From the NCBI GenBank assembly GCA_023614405.1, contig CM042688.1, positions 74,324,253 through 74,388,252 of the forward strand: a stretch of 64,000 bases of DNA. Direction: 5' to 3'. The notes under the pieces were generated by a model, which saw only the letters and a program-made list of their open reading frames with translations, did not search any database and had not been told where the DNA came from. The translations under genes were made by a program, and so were the position numbers. The stretch's first letter is position 1. Each line of letters begins with the position of its first letter. This document shows positions 1 through 11,691 of this stretch, one piece after another. Source of the DNA: Avena insularis (taxonomy: Eukaryota; Streptophyta; Magnoliopsida; Poales; Poaceae).

Positions 1-155
1 AAGCTTCCTTATCTAGATCGAAAAAAGAGAGAACTAGATCAGGTAATCTATGATTCTTTTACAAAGGCACTCGGTGACCTTTGTCTAGAAATTCCATTTG
101 CGGATGCAATCAAAGTTCCTACCTATTCTAAATTCCTCCGTGATAATCTAATTAG
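1..155 (+). pseudogene. Athila-lineage Gypsy gag, C-terminal fragment
   Basis: An open frame runs from base 1 to the edge of element A and reads PTYSKFLRDNLI near its end, typical of the gag segment just before the protease in Athila-lineage Gypsy elements. When the frame is followed across element A and its ATTAG duplication it continues directly into RKKEITETAT and the protease at 12614. The two pieces are therefore halves of one older gag-protease gene. The 5' part lies outside the window. The lineage call rests on remembered family motifs, not on a search. Confidence 0.75.
151..155. repeat. Target site duplication of element A (ATTAG)
   Basis: ATTAG directly precedes the 5' LTR and is repeated at 12614-12618 directly after the 3' LTR. 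Removing the element and one copy restores the host reading frame, which supports a simple insertion. Confidence 0.95.
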
Positions 156-668
156 TGTTGGGGATATACTTTCCGGGTATCCTCATAGTTCCTCACTGAC
201 CAGGGTGGCCCACTCGGGTTAGAGCTTTGCTTCACGGGCGGCCCAGTCAGGGAGAAAAGACGGAGTCCAATCCGGCTACGGGAAGGCCCAGAAGACTTAC
301 CGACTTAGGCCCATAATGTTACTTGTAGTTCAAGATGTACTGTGTAACCGACTCTTAGTCGTAGCTGGATAGATCTCTCCTGTAAACCCTAGGCTAGATA
401 TCTATATAAGACGTCCTAGGGAGAGCCTTTAGGGCACACCTCAATAGTCTACAATCTCAACTCGCACATGCGAAACCCTTGTAACCCATATTCCGGCTCT
501 GCCGGATTACTGGATTGCTAGCAGGAGTAGGGTCCGTCCAAAACCGGCGGATTCAAACCTGGGTAAACTTGTGTGCTCACCGTCCCGGAACACCGTACGT
601 CTCACACCCCTCTCTTTCGCACGCCTCGAGGACCCCCTCATGGCGTACTTGTCATCAATCCGACGACA
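156..668 (+). repeat. 5' LTR of element A
   Basis: It begins TGTTGGGGATATAC and ends GACGACA, matching the LTRs at 12102, 14648, 33467 and 53795. A TATATAAG box at 403-410 sits about 30 bases before the probable start of R, so the LTR is the likely promoter of gag-pol. A conserved ATG at 640-642 lies inside U5 (see gag). Confidence 0.95.
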
Positions 669-3600
669 GTTGGCGCCCACCGTGGCGCAAGTGAGCTTCG
701 GATCTGTGTTCCGAGCGGAATCTGCAAGAATCGGAATCGGCGAGACCATCGCCGTCGGTCGCATCCTATACGCAGCGACGTCCCTCTCATCTCTCGACGA
801 GACCTGGATTCCGGCTAGGGAGGCCATGACTGCCTACACAATCATGTCTTTTGGCGAGATCGATGTTTACATCGGTTTCGCTGAACCTGTCCCACCCACC
901 CCAACGGTGATGATAGAGGTAGAAGAATCTTCTGGGTCCCCTTTGTCCGTGGAGGCGGCAGAGTTCCGGATCTCAGAAAACCCTAATCCCACCCAACCCA
1001 CACCAATTGTGGATATAGTGGAGAAATCCGAGCATGAAGAAGACCTAGCGGCCCAAGTCGAATCTGGAGTGGATCTCCATGGAGAGACCGAATCCTAGAT
1101 CGACCCTCCCGCCAAAGTCGAAATCCAGGAGGAGCATATCAACGACACTGATTCCGGATCTGACGATGCTGGGACAAACACGCCTTTCCCGAGGTACACA
1201 CTGCGACGTATGATAATGCAAAACTCAGGCGTAGATGCAATTCTCGAGACCATCAAAAGTTTCGATGAAGCTGATCGCGAGAGCCGCAGGTACCTCAAAA
1301 GGAGCACAACGCACTTTGTCGGATACGTGGGATCCGGATCCGGCTCTACCGATGCTGGAGACAACACCGACTCCGTGCTGGAGGCAATTGGAACAAACGC
1401 CGACGTACCCATATCCTCGGATGAATCGATGACGTCGGCAGATTTCCGAAAGTTCTCCACGAAATATGAAGAGGAGTTTAACTCCAAAGCTGCAGAGGAA
1501 GGAAAAGCCATGGATGAAGGATCCGGGGAACACTCTCCCAAAGCGCAGGATGACATGGAAGTCAGAGACAATCCTAAAGTCCAGATGTCCGAAAGTAACG
1601 ATCAGAGCTTGACTCTGGGAAACGGACCCAAAGCCATCTTTGCTACTGGCGCTGTCAAGAAGGCAAAGAAGAAGAACAAGACCCCGGCAAAAGACCCTCT
1701 GACAGAGGAGGTGATTGCCGAGGAATATGAGGAAGACTCGGATGGAGCGCTTATCCCAGAAGAGCCGAAAAAATAGGAATCGGTGGATGGACATGTGATC
1801 ACTAAAGGTGCACATAAACTCATCGATGCTGCATTAACCACACCTATCCCTACAGCTACAGAACTTACTGCTGAAGAGCTGGACGAAAGGGCCCAAGCCC
1901 TAGAAGCGCATCGTCAACAACTCCTAGATGAAGCTAAAAACATTGAGGGGGAAAAGAAACGCATGGCAACTAAGGATTACATGTCTCGGTTGCATCAGAA
2001 GACACGGAAACGTTACACAGGTGACAGTAAATTTCTGGAAGTGAACAGGGTCCTCTTTGAAGGAGATCCAGGGATGCCTCCTCTCGACAACAAAGGAGAT
2101 CTGGTGTACCCAACACCAGTACAGAACACTGTCGTAGCTCGAGATATCCTGTCAAATAACCCAGGCCTAGAACAGGTTTGATTGGGCATCAAGCTAGTCA
2201 CCAAGGGTCTGGAGCAACAAATGGCTGCGAAATCTGGAAGTGGAAAACTGGTCTCCAAATCCGACCAATGTCACACGGACTCAGCCTAGAATGATATAAG
2301 GCCCCAGCATGTTCCGGAACAGCATCACCGTTCCGACCGACGAGAAGACAACTACTCCAGAACCGGATCATCAGGACAACATCACAGACCTGTACGTGAC
2401 TGGAGCAACGTCGCTCCAGCAGCCGAACAAGAGGCCATTGCTACACTGTATCCGAGGAATCCTCCCCGACATGAGTCGAACGATCGACGGGGAGAAGATA
2501 AAGAGAAACGTCAGGAGGGGGATCGTCAAAAAATGCCACCTCCTAGACACACAAGCCGTTCGAGGGGGCTCACTGTAGTGGGAATGACGGACGAAGGAAC
2601 GACGGAAACCATGCTAGGGAAAGCCGGCAGGGGGCTCGTCGTAGTGAAGACCCTCCACAGAACCGAAATAATGACGCTCCGGACGGAGGCCGGCGAACAG
2701 CCAGAAACAATCCAGCTGCCCCACCCTCTCCACCAAGCAGTCATCACAACGGCTCTCACGGAGGACAAGGAGGACGACGTGGGGGAGGAGGTGGTGGCAG
2801 AAGCCGAAGTCCGGCTCCAAGGCACCGCAGCCACAACCAACATTTGGGACGATCTCTATCCCTGAACGACGCAAGACACAGGATCAACTCCAACATAGAG
2901 GTGCGGTGCTACGAAAACGATGACATCTACGTGGGCCCAAAGTGCTTTGGACCACGTACCAGAGCTACAAAATTCCCGGAAGGATTTGCTATCTCAAGAC
3001 ATATCCAAGCCTACGACAGCATTGCTCAGCCAGATACCTGGCTACAGGATTTCTTCCAAGCTTGCTGCATCGCCAAAGGCGGAAACAGCCTGGTCGCAAC
3101 CCGATATCTCCCACTTATTTTGCAGAAGACAACACGATCATGGATTAATGAAATTCCAGAGAACACCATCCACAACTGGTATGACATGTAAAGTGCGTTC
3201 TTTCAGAATTTCGAAGGCACATACCGGAGGCCCTGTACGGTAGGATACCTACAGCGTTGCACCCATAAGGCCGGAGAAACTTGCCAGGATTACCTCGGAA
3301 AATGGATCGACAACAAGAACTCCTGTGAAGGAGTAAATGATCAAACTGCGATTAAAGCTTTCATTGCAGGTCTCCCAATTGGTCTACTGCGCCATCACTT
3401 GAAGTGTGACAAGGTCACTGATTTAGGAGAGATGATAGAAACAGCGAGCAAATATGCAGATGCTGACGACGATGCAGAGGGATTACTCAATGTCATGGCT
3501 GTACCTCAGTCAGCAAAAACAAAGCAACACGCTTAGAAGCGTAAAAACACCTCGGAGGAAAAACCCAACGCGGAAACAGCAGTGGTCACTGCTACTTTCG

Positions 3601-3870
3601 GGTCTGGAGGACGAGGAGGACATGGCGGAGACCGCGGGCATGGCCGTGGAACTTCAAGAGTCCAAGGTAGAGGAGACCAACAACCAGGCAAAACCTACTC
3701 TTGGGCCGACATTGCCAATAACCCATGTGTGCATCACTTAGACGCCAATGGGGGCTCGTCCCACACCAACGCTGAATGTCGTTTCAATGACGACATCAAA
3801 AGAGATGACACCGCGGGCTACAAAGCTAAGCGGAAGAAGGTGAGCTCAATGCAACAGTTCCAGTTGTCCC
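640..3870 (+). pseudogene. gag of element A (degenerate)
   Basis: Gag would form the particle that packages the element RNA. The N-terminal part is acidic, rich in Ser, Pro and Glu and probably disordered. A lysine-rich patch (KKAKKKNK) follows near 1650. The Retrotrans_gag core lies at about 2870-3480 (IYVGPKCFGP, then DTWLQDFFQACCIAKGG). A CVHHLDANGGSSH...C segment near 3725-3780 may be a variant zinc-binding end. The frame is open back across the PBS into U5, so translation may start at ATG 640 (MAYLSSIRRQ); the other conserved ATG is at 844 (MSFGEIDVY). In-frame stops occur near 1096, 1774, 2179, 3189 and 3535, with several frameshifts around 2290-2870. About 170 bases are missing near 3843 compared with element C, removing the lysine-rich linker to the protease. 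Confidence 0.85.
671..688 (+). other. Primer-binding site, element A
   Basis: TGGCGCCCACCGTGGCGC starts two bases after the LTR end. It differs by one base from the TGGCGCCCACCGTGGGGC implied by the other copies. A tRNA 3' end would prime minus-strand DNA synthesis here. I do not assign the tRNA. Confidence 0.85.
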
Positions 3871-3877
3871 CCAATTC

Positions 3878-4579
3878 TTGGACTGGTCGAAAGTGGCAAT
3901 CACATTTGACCGCACTGATCATCCGCCTAAGTTGCACAGGCGAGGAAAATACGCCTTAATCGTCAATCCACTTATTGACGGTTATGGTTTCTCTAAGACC
4001 CTCATGGACGGCGGCAGCAGTATCAATATTCTCTATGTCGAAACGCTACGCCGGATGAAGATCTCAGAGACCCAGCTGAACCATAGCTCTGTGATTTTTC
4101 ACAGAGTTGTCCCAGGAAGACAAGCTAATTCCCTAGGGGAGATCACTTTGGATGTTACCTTTGGGACTCCAAAGAATTATCGGACGGAGGCACTTTCCTT
4201 CGAAGTGGTCCCGTTCAAGAGCGCGTACCATGCTATATTTGGTCGTCCGGCTTACTGGGCTTTTATGGCTCGTCCGTGTTACATTTACAATATGATGAAA
4301 ATTCCAGGTCCCAACGGCGTGATCACCATCAGGGGAGACCCGAAGAAAGCGCGAGAGTGTGAGGATGGAAATGCCGCCTTTGCCGAAGCTGTGCTGCACA
4401 CCCAGGAGTACCAAGAGATCAAGAAGAGCATAGATCCGTCCGAGATGCCCGCAACAAAGAAGGAGGTGACAAAGCCAAATCCGGAGTTCAAGGAATCAAA
4501 AGAGACGAAGAATACGCCGTTGAAGGATGATGACCCCTCCAAGGTGACCCAGATAGGCGTAGGCCTAGGTAGCGCATAG
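3878..4579 (+). pseudogene. Aspartic protease of element A
   Basis: The retropepsin-like domain cleaves the polyprotein. The active-site region reads TLMDGGSSINILY at about residues 40-52, with Gly where most retropepsins have Thr or Ser after the Asp; B and C share this, so it is a family trait. A second motif, AIFGRPAYW, lies near residue 115. A charged C-terminal linker (about residues 145-233) leads to the reverse transcriptase. The frame ends at a TAG (4577-4579) found at the same place in all three copies; beyond it the frame stays open into RT. The first methionine shown is only the start of the open segment, because the protease is normally fused to gag. Confidence 0.85.
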
Positions 4580-6014
4580 GAAAGCACGCTCGTCAAGTTC
4601 CTTAAGCAAATCAAGATATCTTCGCATGGCAGCCATCTGACATGACTGGAGTACCTAGGGAACTTGCCGAGCACTCTTTAAATGTAAACCCGGACGCTAA
4701 ACCCGTCAAACAGTCCTTACGACGTTTCGGCGATGAAAAGCGTAAGGCAATAGCTAAGGAACTAGCACAGCTCGAGTTAGCCGGATTCATAGAAGAGGTC
4801 ATCCACACTGAGTGGTCGGCCAATCCTGTAATTGTCCCTAAAAAGGATACCACTGATTTAAGGATGTGTGTTGATTATACTGCCTTGAACAAGGCTTGTC
4901 CAAAAGATCCGTTCGCTCTGCCTAGAATTGATCAAGTTATCAATTCTATGGCAGGCTCGGAACTCCTCTGTTTTCTCGACGCATATTCCGGTTATCACCA
5001 AATCCGGATGAAGGAATCTGACAAAGTCAAAACTTCATTCATAACCCCCTTCGGAACCTTCTGTTTTGTTACGATGCCCTTTGGGCTAAAGAACACAGGA
5101 GCTACGTACGAGCGCACGATGCAGCGTTGCCTCCATGACCAACTCGGACACAATGTACATGCATACGTGGATGATATTGCGGTAATGTCCAAAAAGAAGG
5201 AAACGCTGATTTCCAACTTTGAGGAAACATTCGCCAATCTACGAAAATACAACATCATGCTTAACCTGAAGAAATGTTTCTTTGGAATACCAGCCGGAAA
5301 ATTGTTAGGTTTCATCGTGTCTCAATGAGGCATAGAGGTGAACCGGGACAAAATCAAGGCTATACTCAATATTTCCAAGCCAACTTGCCTGAAGGACGTA
5401 CAAAGACTAACTGGTTGCATTGATACAGTCAGTCGGTTTGTAAGCCGGCTTGGAGAAAGAGCTGCACCATTATATAAACTCCTAAAAAAGACCAAGGATT
5501 TTTTTTGGACCGACGAAGCTAAAGCTGCACTACAAGACCTGAAGAAAGTACTCTCATCTGCTCCTATCCTTGCTGCGCCAGAACCACAGGAACCGATGTT
5601 GCTCTATCTTGCTGCGACAAACAAGGTCGTTAGTATCATCATGGTGGTGGAGAGACCGGAGGAAAAACAAGAACACCTGGTGCAACGTCCGACTTACTTT
5701 GTCAGTGAGGTCCTGACAGAATCAAAACAGCGATATCCGCACTACCAAAAGTTGGCTTACAGTGTTTTTCTAGCATCACGTAAGCTATGTCACTATTTTC
5801 AGGAGCATCCAATTACCATGGTGAGCACAGCTCCCATGAGAGATATAATCAACAACAGTGACACCACAGGACGCGTCACCAAATGGGGCATAGAGCTTTC
5901 AACTTTTGATATTGAGTATAAACCTCGGACAACAATCAAATCCCAGATCCTTGCTAACTTTGTTGCTGATTGGGCAGAGACGAAGGAGAACATGACCCTC
6001 CCTGAGTCGGAATA
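4580..6014 (+). pseudogene. Reverse transcriptase and first RNase H, element A
   Basis: The RT copies element RNA into DNA. Visible motifs in order are VPKKDTTDLRMCVDY, FLDAYSGYHQI, MPFGLKN and the catalytic YVDD (near 5165-5180). The connection and RNase H part follow with KLLKKTKDFFWTDEA, PEPQEPMLLYLAATN and KQRYPHYQKLAYS. One substitution makes a TGA stop at 5326-5328; B and C have an arginine codon there. The segment ends where a one-base deletion near 6013-6016 shifts the frame into the next domain. Catalytic residues are otherwise present. Confidence 0.92.
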
Positions 6015-6900
6015 CAGACCCTCTATTTTGATGGGTCTAAGGCTTGAGGGGGCTCGGGGGCTAGCATGGTGCTCAAATCACCCCAAGGAGATAAACTTCT
6101 ATACGTGTTGCAGATCCACTTCACAGCGACAAATAATATTGCCGAGTATGAAGCACTGCTGCATGGAATCCGGATTGCTAAGGATATTGGCATCCGACGT
6201 TTGATGTGTTACGGAGATTCGGATCTTGTTGCTCAACAAGTGTCGGATATTTGTAATGCAAATAAACACATGGCAGCGTATAAAGCTGTCGTGGATGATC
6301 TATCTAAATCATTCGAAGGGTTTGAGGTTCAACACATCCCTCGAGCAGAAAATGAGGAAGCAGATGCACTATCTCGGATAGGCTCTGCGCGGAAAGAGGT
6401 CCCAGATGGCGCTATTCTAGAGAACCTCAAAGTTCCCTTAATAAAGGGAGTAGATGAGGAATATCCGACCAAATCCGACTCACCCCTAATAGCAGTCCTA
6501 GCTGTAATTCCTAGCTGGACCGAACCCTCCCTTGATTATCTGGTAGATGGTAAATTACCCGAAGACGAGGTTCTGAGACGGCAGATTATCCGACGAGCGA
6601 AAGCCTATACTATAGTTAAAGGTGAGATCTATAAGCAGAGTATTTCTAGGGTTTTTCAGCGTTGCGTATCTCCGGAAGAAGGAGTGGAAATCTTAAGGGA
6701 AATCCACGAAGGCGAGTGTGGTCACCATGCTGCAGCCAAATCTTTAGTGGCAAAAGCTTTTAGACACGGATTTTTCTGGCTTACAGCTCAAACAGATGCC
6801 GAACGATTAGTCAATACGTGCAAAGGCTGCCAAAAGTACGCCAAACAAGCTCATGTTCCGGCTGATCAGCTGCGAACAATACCTATAACATGGCCTTTTG
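6015..6900 (+). pseudogene. Second (archaeal-type) RNase H and H2C2 zinc finger, element A
   Basis: After the normal RNase H comes a second RNase H-like domain of the RVT_3 type: GVVLKSPQGDKL-like start, NNIAEYEALLHGIR, then YGDSDLV and ADALSRIGSAR. The Glu and Asp of AEYEAL and YGDSDL are the expected catalytic positions. This duplicated RNase H is a Tat-lineage feature. The linker leads to the integrase H2C2 finger (GHHAAAKS...CKGCQKYAKQ). A one-base deletion separates it from the upstream frame, and a two-base deletion near 6900 from the integrase core. Confidence 0.88.
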
Positions 6901-7800
6901 TGGTCGGGGCTTGATATGGTAGGACCATTTAAACGAGCTCCAAGTGGATTTACTCATCCCTTAGTGATGGTGGATAAATTCACCAAATGGATTGAGGCTA
7001 AACCTGTCACTAGTTGTGATGGAGCAACAGCCAAAAGATTTGTCGAGGATGTTATAATCCGGTATGGTTATCCGCATAGCATTATCACGGACAACGGGAG
7101 TAACTTCTCTATGGGAGAATTGGCCGAATTCTGCAACGAGCAAAATATCCGGCTGGACATTGCGTCAGTCGCACATCCATAGTATAACGGACAAGTCGAA
7201 AGAGCAAATGGTTTAATCCTACAAGGCCTAAAACTGAGGCTCGAAGCACCACTACGACGTGCTGCGGGGGCTTGGGCAGAGGAATTACCCTCTGTAATAT
7301 GGAGTTTACGAACGACTCCTAACAGGTCAACCGGATACACACTTTTCTTCTTGGTCTATGGCACAGAAGCAGTTCTTCCTAGTGATTTGATTCACACTTC
7401 TCCTAGAGTGGCCGCGTATATTGAAGAGGATGCCGAGATTTCTCGACAAAATTATCTCGACTTAGTCGAAGAAGTTCGCGTCGTTGCTGAAATGAGATCA
7501 ACAGCCTATCAGCAGAAGTTACGCAAGTATCATAGCCAGAGAGTCCGAAACAGATCTTTCAATAAAGGTGATTTGGTTCTCCGGCTTGTGCAACAGAGAA
7601 AGCACAAACTTTCCCCAGTATGGGAAGGGTCCTTTTTAGTTAGTCGAGTATTGCACAATGGTTCGTACTACTTAACTGAAATTAGGCCAGTCAAAGAATG
7701 ACCTTCTACTAAGAAGAGAAAGAGAGCTGGAGGCAGTACAAATCTGGATGAGTTAGACAGACCGTGGAATATTGTTCAGCTACATCCCTTTTATTCTTAG
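6901..7800 (+). pseudogene. Integrase of element A
   Basis: The rve core inserts element DNA into the genome. The DDE triad is visible as GLDMVGPF, IITDNGSNF and NGQVERANGL. A CAG/CAA-type codon has become TAG at 7180-7182, between the second Asp and the Glu. The C-terminal part contains RKYHSQRVRNRSF and KLSPVWEGSFLVSRVL, typical of the Gypsy integrase C-terminal module. A TGA replaces an Arg codon at 7699-7701; the homologous frame then runs on through a basic tail (KKRKRAGG) to the TAG at 7798-7800. Confidence 0.9.
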
Positions 7801-8375
7801 TTTATCCTTCTTTGTAATCATATATATGTACATGTTCTGTGAGAAATAAAAGTTTTGGTTGCCTCAAGTTTTTCTGAGAAGTTTTTACCATCTTATTTCC
7901 TAATGATCATGTCATAGTCGAAAATCCCAGAATGCTTGAAAGTACTTTATGCTCATGTTTGTTCTGGTTTAGATTTCCGATTCTAAAAATGCTACCTTCG
8001 GGTATAACCTTAAAGTTTCTAGTCTATACTTTGGTTATTTGTCTGATTGCTGGATGCTGGCATTTTCCGAGTAGTGAATTGTTGGTACTAGAAGCCAGCT
8101 TTGTTTCCGAGTTTAAACTGGTTTAGCAATTGAGCTCCGTTGCTCGGCAAAGTTTCCGTGCAGAAGGTTTAGCCGGTTCACGAAAGGGACGAGGCGGAAA
8201 GCCAGATAACCGATAAGTATAGGCAAAAAAGTGCTTATGTAAACATTTCAGACACACAAAAATTTAAAGCCAAAAGTGTTGAATAGATCAAAAGCTTAAC
8301 ACTAGCAAAATTATAGTACTGCATATTTACAGATCCATCATGTTTTTTCAGAATAATACAAATGTTTCTGGCAAT
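7801..8375. other. Non-coding spacer between pol and the convergent antisense gene, element A
   Basis: No supported coding sequence. It is AT-rich and conserved in B and C. An AATAAA at 7845-7850 shortly after the pol stop is a plausible polyadenylation signal; it is kept in C (41317-41322) and mutated in B. The sense gene and the antisense gene end towards each other here. Confidence 0.6.
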
Positions 8376-11300
8376 CTATGATGCAGGAGGAGAAGAAGGA
8401 TCTGCCGGCTCGCTGGATACATCGCCTTGATATCGTTCCGAGATGTCCACATCCGAAATGATGCGGTCATCGTCGGAAACTTCTGCTGCTTCTTCTGGAG
8501 GCGGAGGCGGAGTGTCCACGCGGGTGAAGAAAGGAGTGTCATAGCTGGTCAAATCAGCCACGTGACACCCATATCCGGCACAGGAGTCCATAATAGCCTT
8601 GATGTCCTGCTCCTGGCCGTCTTCATCCACTGTAGAATACCCTCTGGTCACTTGCCATATCTCCATGCTTCCATGGTGGCTCATGACCATGGTGAGAGCG
8701 TTCTATGCTATGGATCACGCGTAGGACATATTCCAATCCTGGACAAGCTGCGGCATCTCCTTCGCCTTGTCCCGCACCTGAAAATCTGACATGCTATGCA
8801 TGTCCAGAATCTTGAGAGCTTCGCCAATATCCTTAAGGGATTGGCGGAAGTCATGAAGCAGGTCACCGACTTGGGTAAGCCGGTGGGTGCGAGGCTCGGC
8901 GGAGGTGGAGTCCGCCAAGTTCAGAGGACCTATACACAAAACAGTTAAGAAAATCCGATATTGAAAGAAGTCGATGAAAATGGACAAGTTAGATAGATGG
9001 AACATACCGAAGATGACGTCGTCAATCTTGGTCTTCTCTTCCCGAAGACTCCGGAGTTTACCCAGAGCGCCTCGGAAAGGTCCTTCTCTCTGCACAGCTC
9101 ATTATTGAGGTCCGAGATTTTCTGATCTTGAGCGGCAATCTTGCAATCATGCTCATCAGTAGCCATGGAGGAGGACTCGAGAACTTGAGCTATGCTCTTC
9201 TCATGATCCGCTTTGAGCTTATCCAGCTCTTGGCGAAGTTCCTTGTTCTCCACCACCAAAGTTTTGAGGTTCTTGGCCTCTTAAATCATGGCGCAGGACT
9301 GCTTTACCACCGCTGTAAGTCAAATAGAACAACAGTTCAGAAAAAATTCGACTATGAAAACATGAAAGACAAGGTTTGAGTCTCGGAATGTTTACCTTCG
9401 GCCTCATCCTTAGAGACCTTAAGCTCAGCATTCTTAAGTCGAAGAGCCTTGATCTCTCTCCGCTTGTTGCAGACATTTTTCAACAAATCCTGGTTATAGG
9501 AACATACTTTCTGTAAGTCAGAATACCCAAAGTCAGAAGTCTACTAAAGACTCGGGTTAATATTTTTACTAATGTCAGCACGAGCCTTGGGGGCTACACT
9601 AGTTCATTCTTTGGCATCCTAAGGAAGCATAAACCCGGATTATATATCCTACTTCATGCTTGGGGGCTAGAGGATATGATATGAAATGAGGGAAAAACAA
9701 GAGTTAGAATTCCGACTTACATATTGCTCGCGAGTAAGTTTATCCAAACTCGCATTTACTTCAACAACAACCTTCTCAGCAAGAGTCAGAGGGACCACTG
9801 GCACTGTTGGAAGCTCACCGGTCCTTATCCTCTCGTCGCAAAGACGCACTTGTGCAAGAAGGTCAGAGTACTTGATGTCCTCTGCCTCTTGTGCTTCTTC
9901 TTCGGCAGATAAATTTCTTTTCTCCTGGCATTGCCTGGCCAGCCGCTGGATCTCTTCCGCAGATTTCTGGGACAAGCCAAACTTGGCAAGACCCAGATTG
10001 CTGAGAAGGTTGTCGGCGAATATCTCTGCCGAGGGATCATTACCCGAAGAGGGTTCACCCTTATCTATACCTGACTCACTCATGGTGACGTTAGTTTGTG
10101 ATTCAAGGATCACGGGCTCCGTTGAAGGAGCCAGATCTTCTGCGACAGCCGGAGAAGGAATGATCACCGGTGTTGCGGAAGGTTGGGGGGCACGAGTCGG
10201 AGGAGCCACGGCAGGAGAATCCATGGAAAGCTTCGTCTGTCGTAGGGGCTTCGAAGAAGTTCCCTTCCCCTTGCCCTTGATGAGCTGCCTAGCTCTGAGA
10301 ATGTAATAAAGTCAAAAACATGACATCTCGGAAGAAAATTCGACTAAGGTACAAAGGCGGAAATTGTGTTGAAAGTTACCTCTTCATGATAGGCACCTCC
10401 TTTGTGCCGACAGCCACTGTCGGAGCCTTGCGTTTCTTAAGCGCAATGTCCAGCAATGGGACCAGTTCCGCCTCCTGAGAAAACTCTAGAGGATATCCCT
10501 CGAGTGGAGCAAGTTCCAACTCGGGGAGGTCAGCAAGCTGAAAAGAGGAAAACATATCAGAATTGCGATATAAACTTAAAGATTGAAACACATAAAAAGG
10601 TTTATTGTTAGAAGTTTACCGGCACTACGGGGTTTTCCGATGTATGCATATCCAGAGAAACCTCCGAGATCCTCCTCTCGATCCGCTCCTTATCAGCCAT
10701 TTAATCTGGCTTATATAACCTTGCGAGGTATAGGCTCTAGGGCTGATGCGGAGGGAATCTTTCTTGGATGACGTGATGGAGTGCATTAGTCGGTACTGAA
10801 GGGGTTGGATCCGACGTGACACCCAACATTGGACCAAGTCGGATCCCTTCAGTCCTTTGTGTTTAATCAGGTATTTGATCCACCTCTTGGCGAGGATCAG
10901 ATAGTCACTAAGAGCCGGAGGGGCCTCGTCCCAAGACGGTTGGGCCGTGGCAACTCCATTGACGAAACTGCTTTGCCGAGAGCCAGAATATCCTTGTGAT
11001 AAAAGAAGGTGGCTGGCCACTGTTTGACCTAGTCACTGGCAAGAATCTTGGGATATGCGCGCTCGTGTCTAAGTGAAAAGCTAATTGTACCGGTAATATA
11101 CAGATTACCGGTAGTGATAGAATTTCTCCGGACATGGAAGTAGTACCGGAATAAGGTAAGACTCGGCCTAATGCCGAGAAATCCCTCGCAGAAAGCTGCA
11201 TAGGCGCTCATCTCTAGGAGAAAGTTGGGAGGAAGATGCTGGAGCTGAACACTATAGTGGTCTATCACCTCGGAAAAGAATTCCGAGGAAGGAAACGAGA

Positions 11301-11544
11301 AACCTCTGTCGAGGTGGGTGCCGAAGTGGACCCGCTCGCCGGCGCGCGGGTTGGGGACAGTCTCCCTGACGCTGCTCCGCCAGTCGCCGGCACGGAGGAA
11401 CCCTTCTGTCTCCATGCCACGGAGCTTCTCGTCGTCCAGCACGCAGGGGATCCAGACCCTGCGATAGCTTTCCTTCTCCGCCGCCGCCTCCATCGCTGCC
11501 ATCGCCGCTGCTATCGCCAAACCGGAAGATGATGAAGAAGCCAT
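8376..11544 (-). pseudogene. Antisense gene of element A: 'putative gypsy type transposon' domain plus coiled coil, six predicted exons
   Basis: On the minus strand I read six exons: 11544-10620, 10537-10380, 10294-9721, 9510-9396, 9312-9008 and 8929-8376. All introns have GT...AG ends, and in consensus with B and C the frame continues across every junction (phases 0, 2, 0, 1, 1). The product would be about 875 residues. Exon 1 starts MASSSSSG and carries a domain like Pfam Transposase_28 ('putative gypsy type transposon'): VHFGTHLDRGFSFP, LQHLPPNFLLEMSAY, FCEGFLGIRPSLTLFRYYF. Exon 3 is Pro/Ser/Glu-rich, then helical; exons 4-5 look like coiled coil (NKELRQELDKLKADHEKS); exon 6 ends in an acidic tail. 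This copy has stops in exons 1, 5 and 6 and a one-base loss in exon 5. Role unknown. Tat elements such as Grande are known to carry antisense ORFs; homology to those is inferred. Confidence 0.75.
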
Positions 11545-11683
11545 TTCTCCGGTGAGCTGATGACCTAAGATGGGCGGCGCTGGGAGTTTTTGGGAAAGCA
11601 GAGGAGCTCTGTGCGCGGGGGAGATTTGGAGGAGAGGAAACAGCAAGGGAATAGGTGAAGAAAGGAGGAGGAGAATCCTCACC

Positions 11684-11691
11684 CCTTATAT
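11684..11691 (-). promoter_or_regulatory. Probable TATA box of the antisense gene, element A
   Basis: The minus strand reads ATATAAGG about 140 bases upstream of the antisense ATG. Equivalent boxes lie at 33046-33054 and 45171-45179, at about the same distance from the B and C start codons. Confidence 0.6.

Noticed and set aside
8427..8789. Plus-strand frame opposite the last antisense exon
   Set aside because: Shadow of the minus-strand exon. It is not preserved in frame in B or C.
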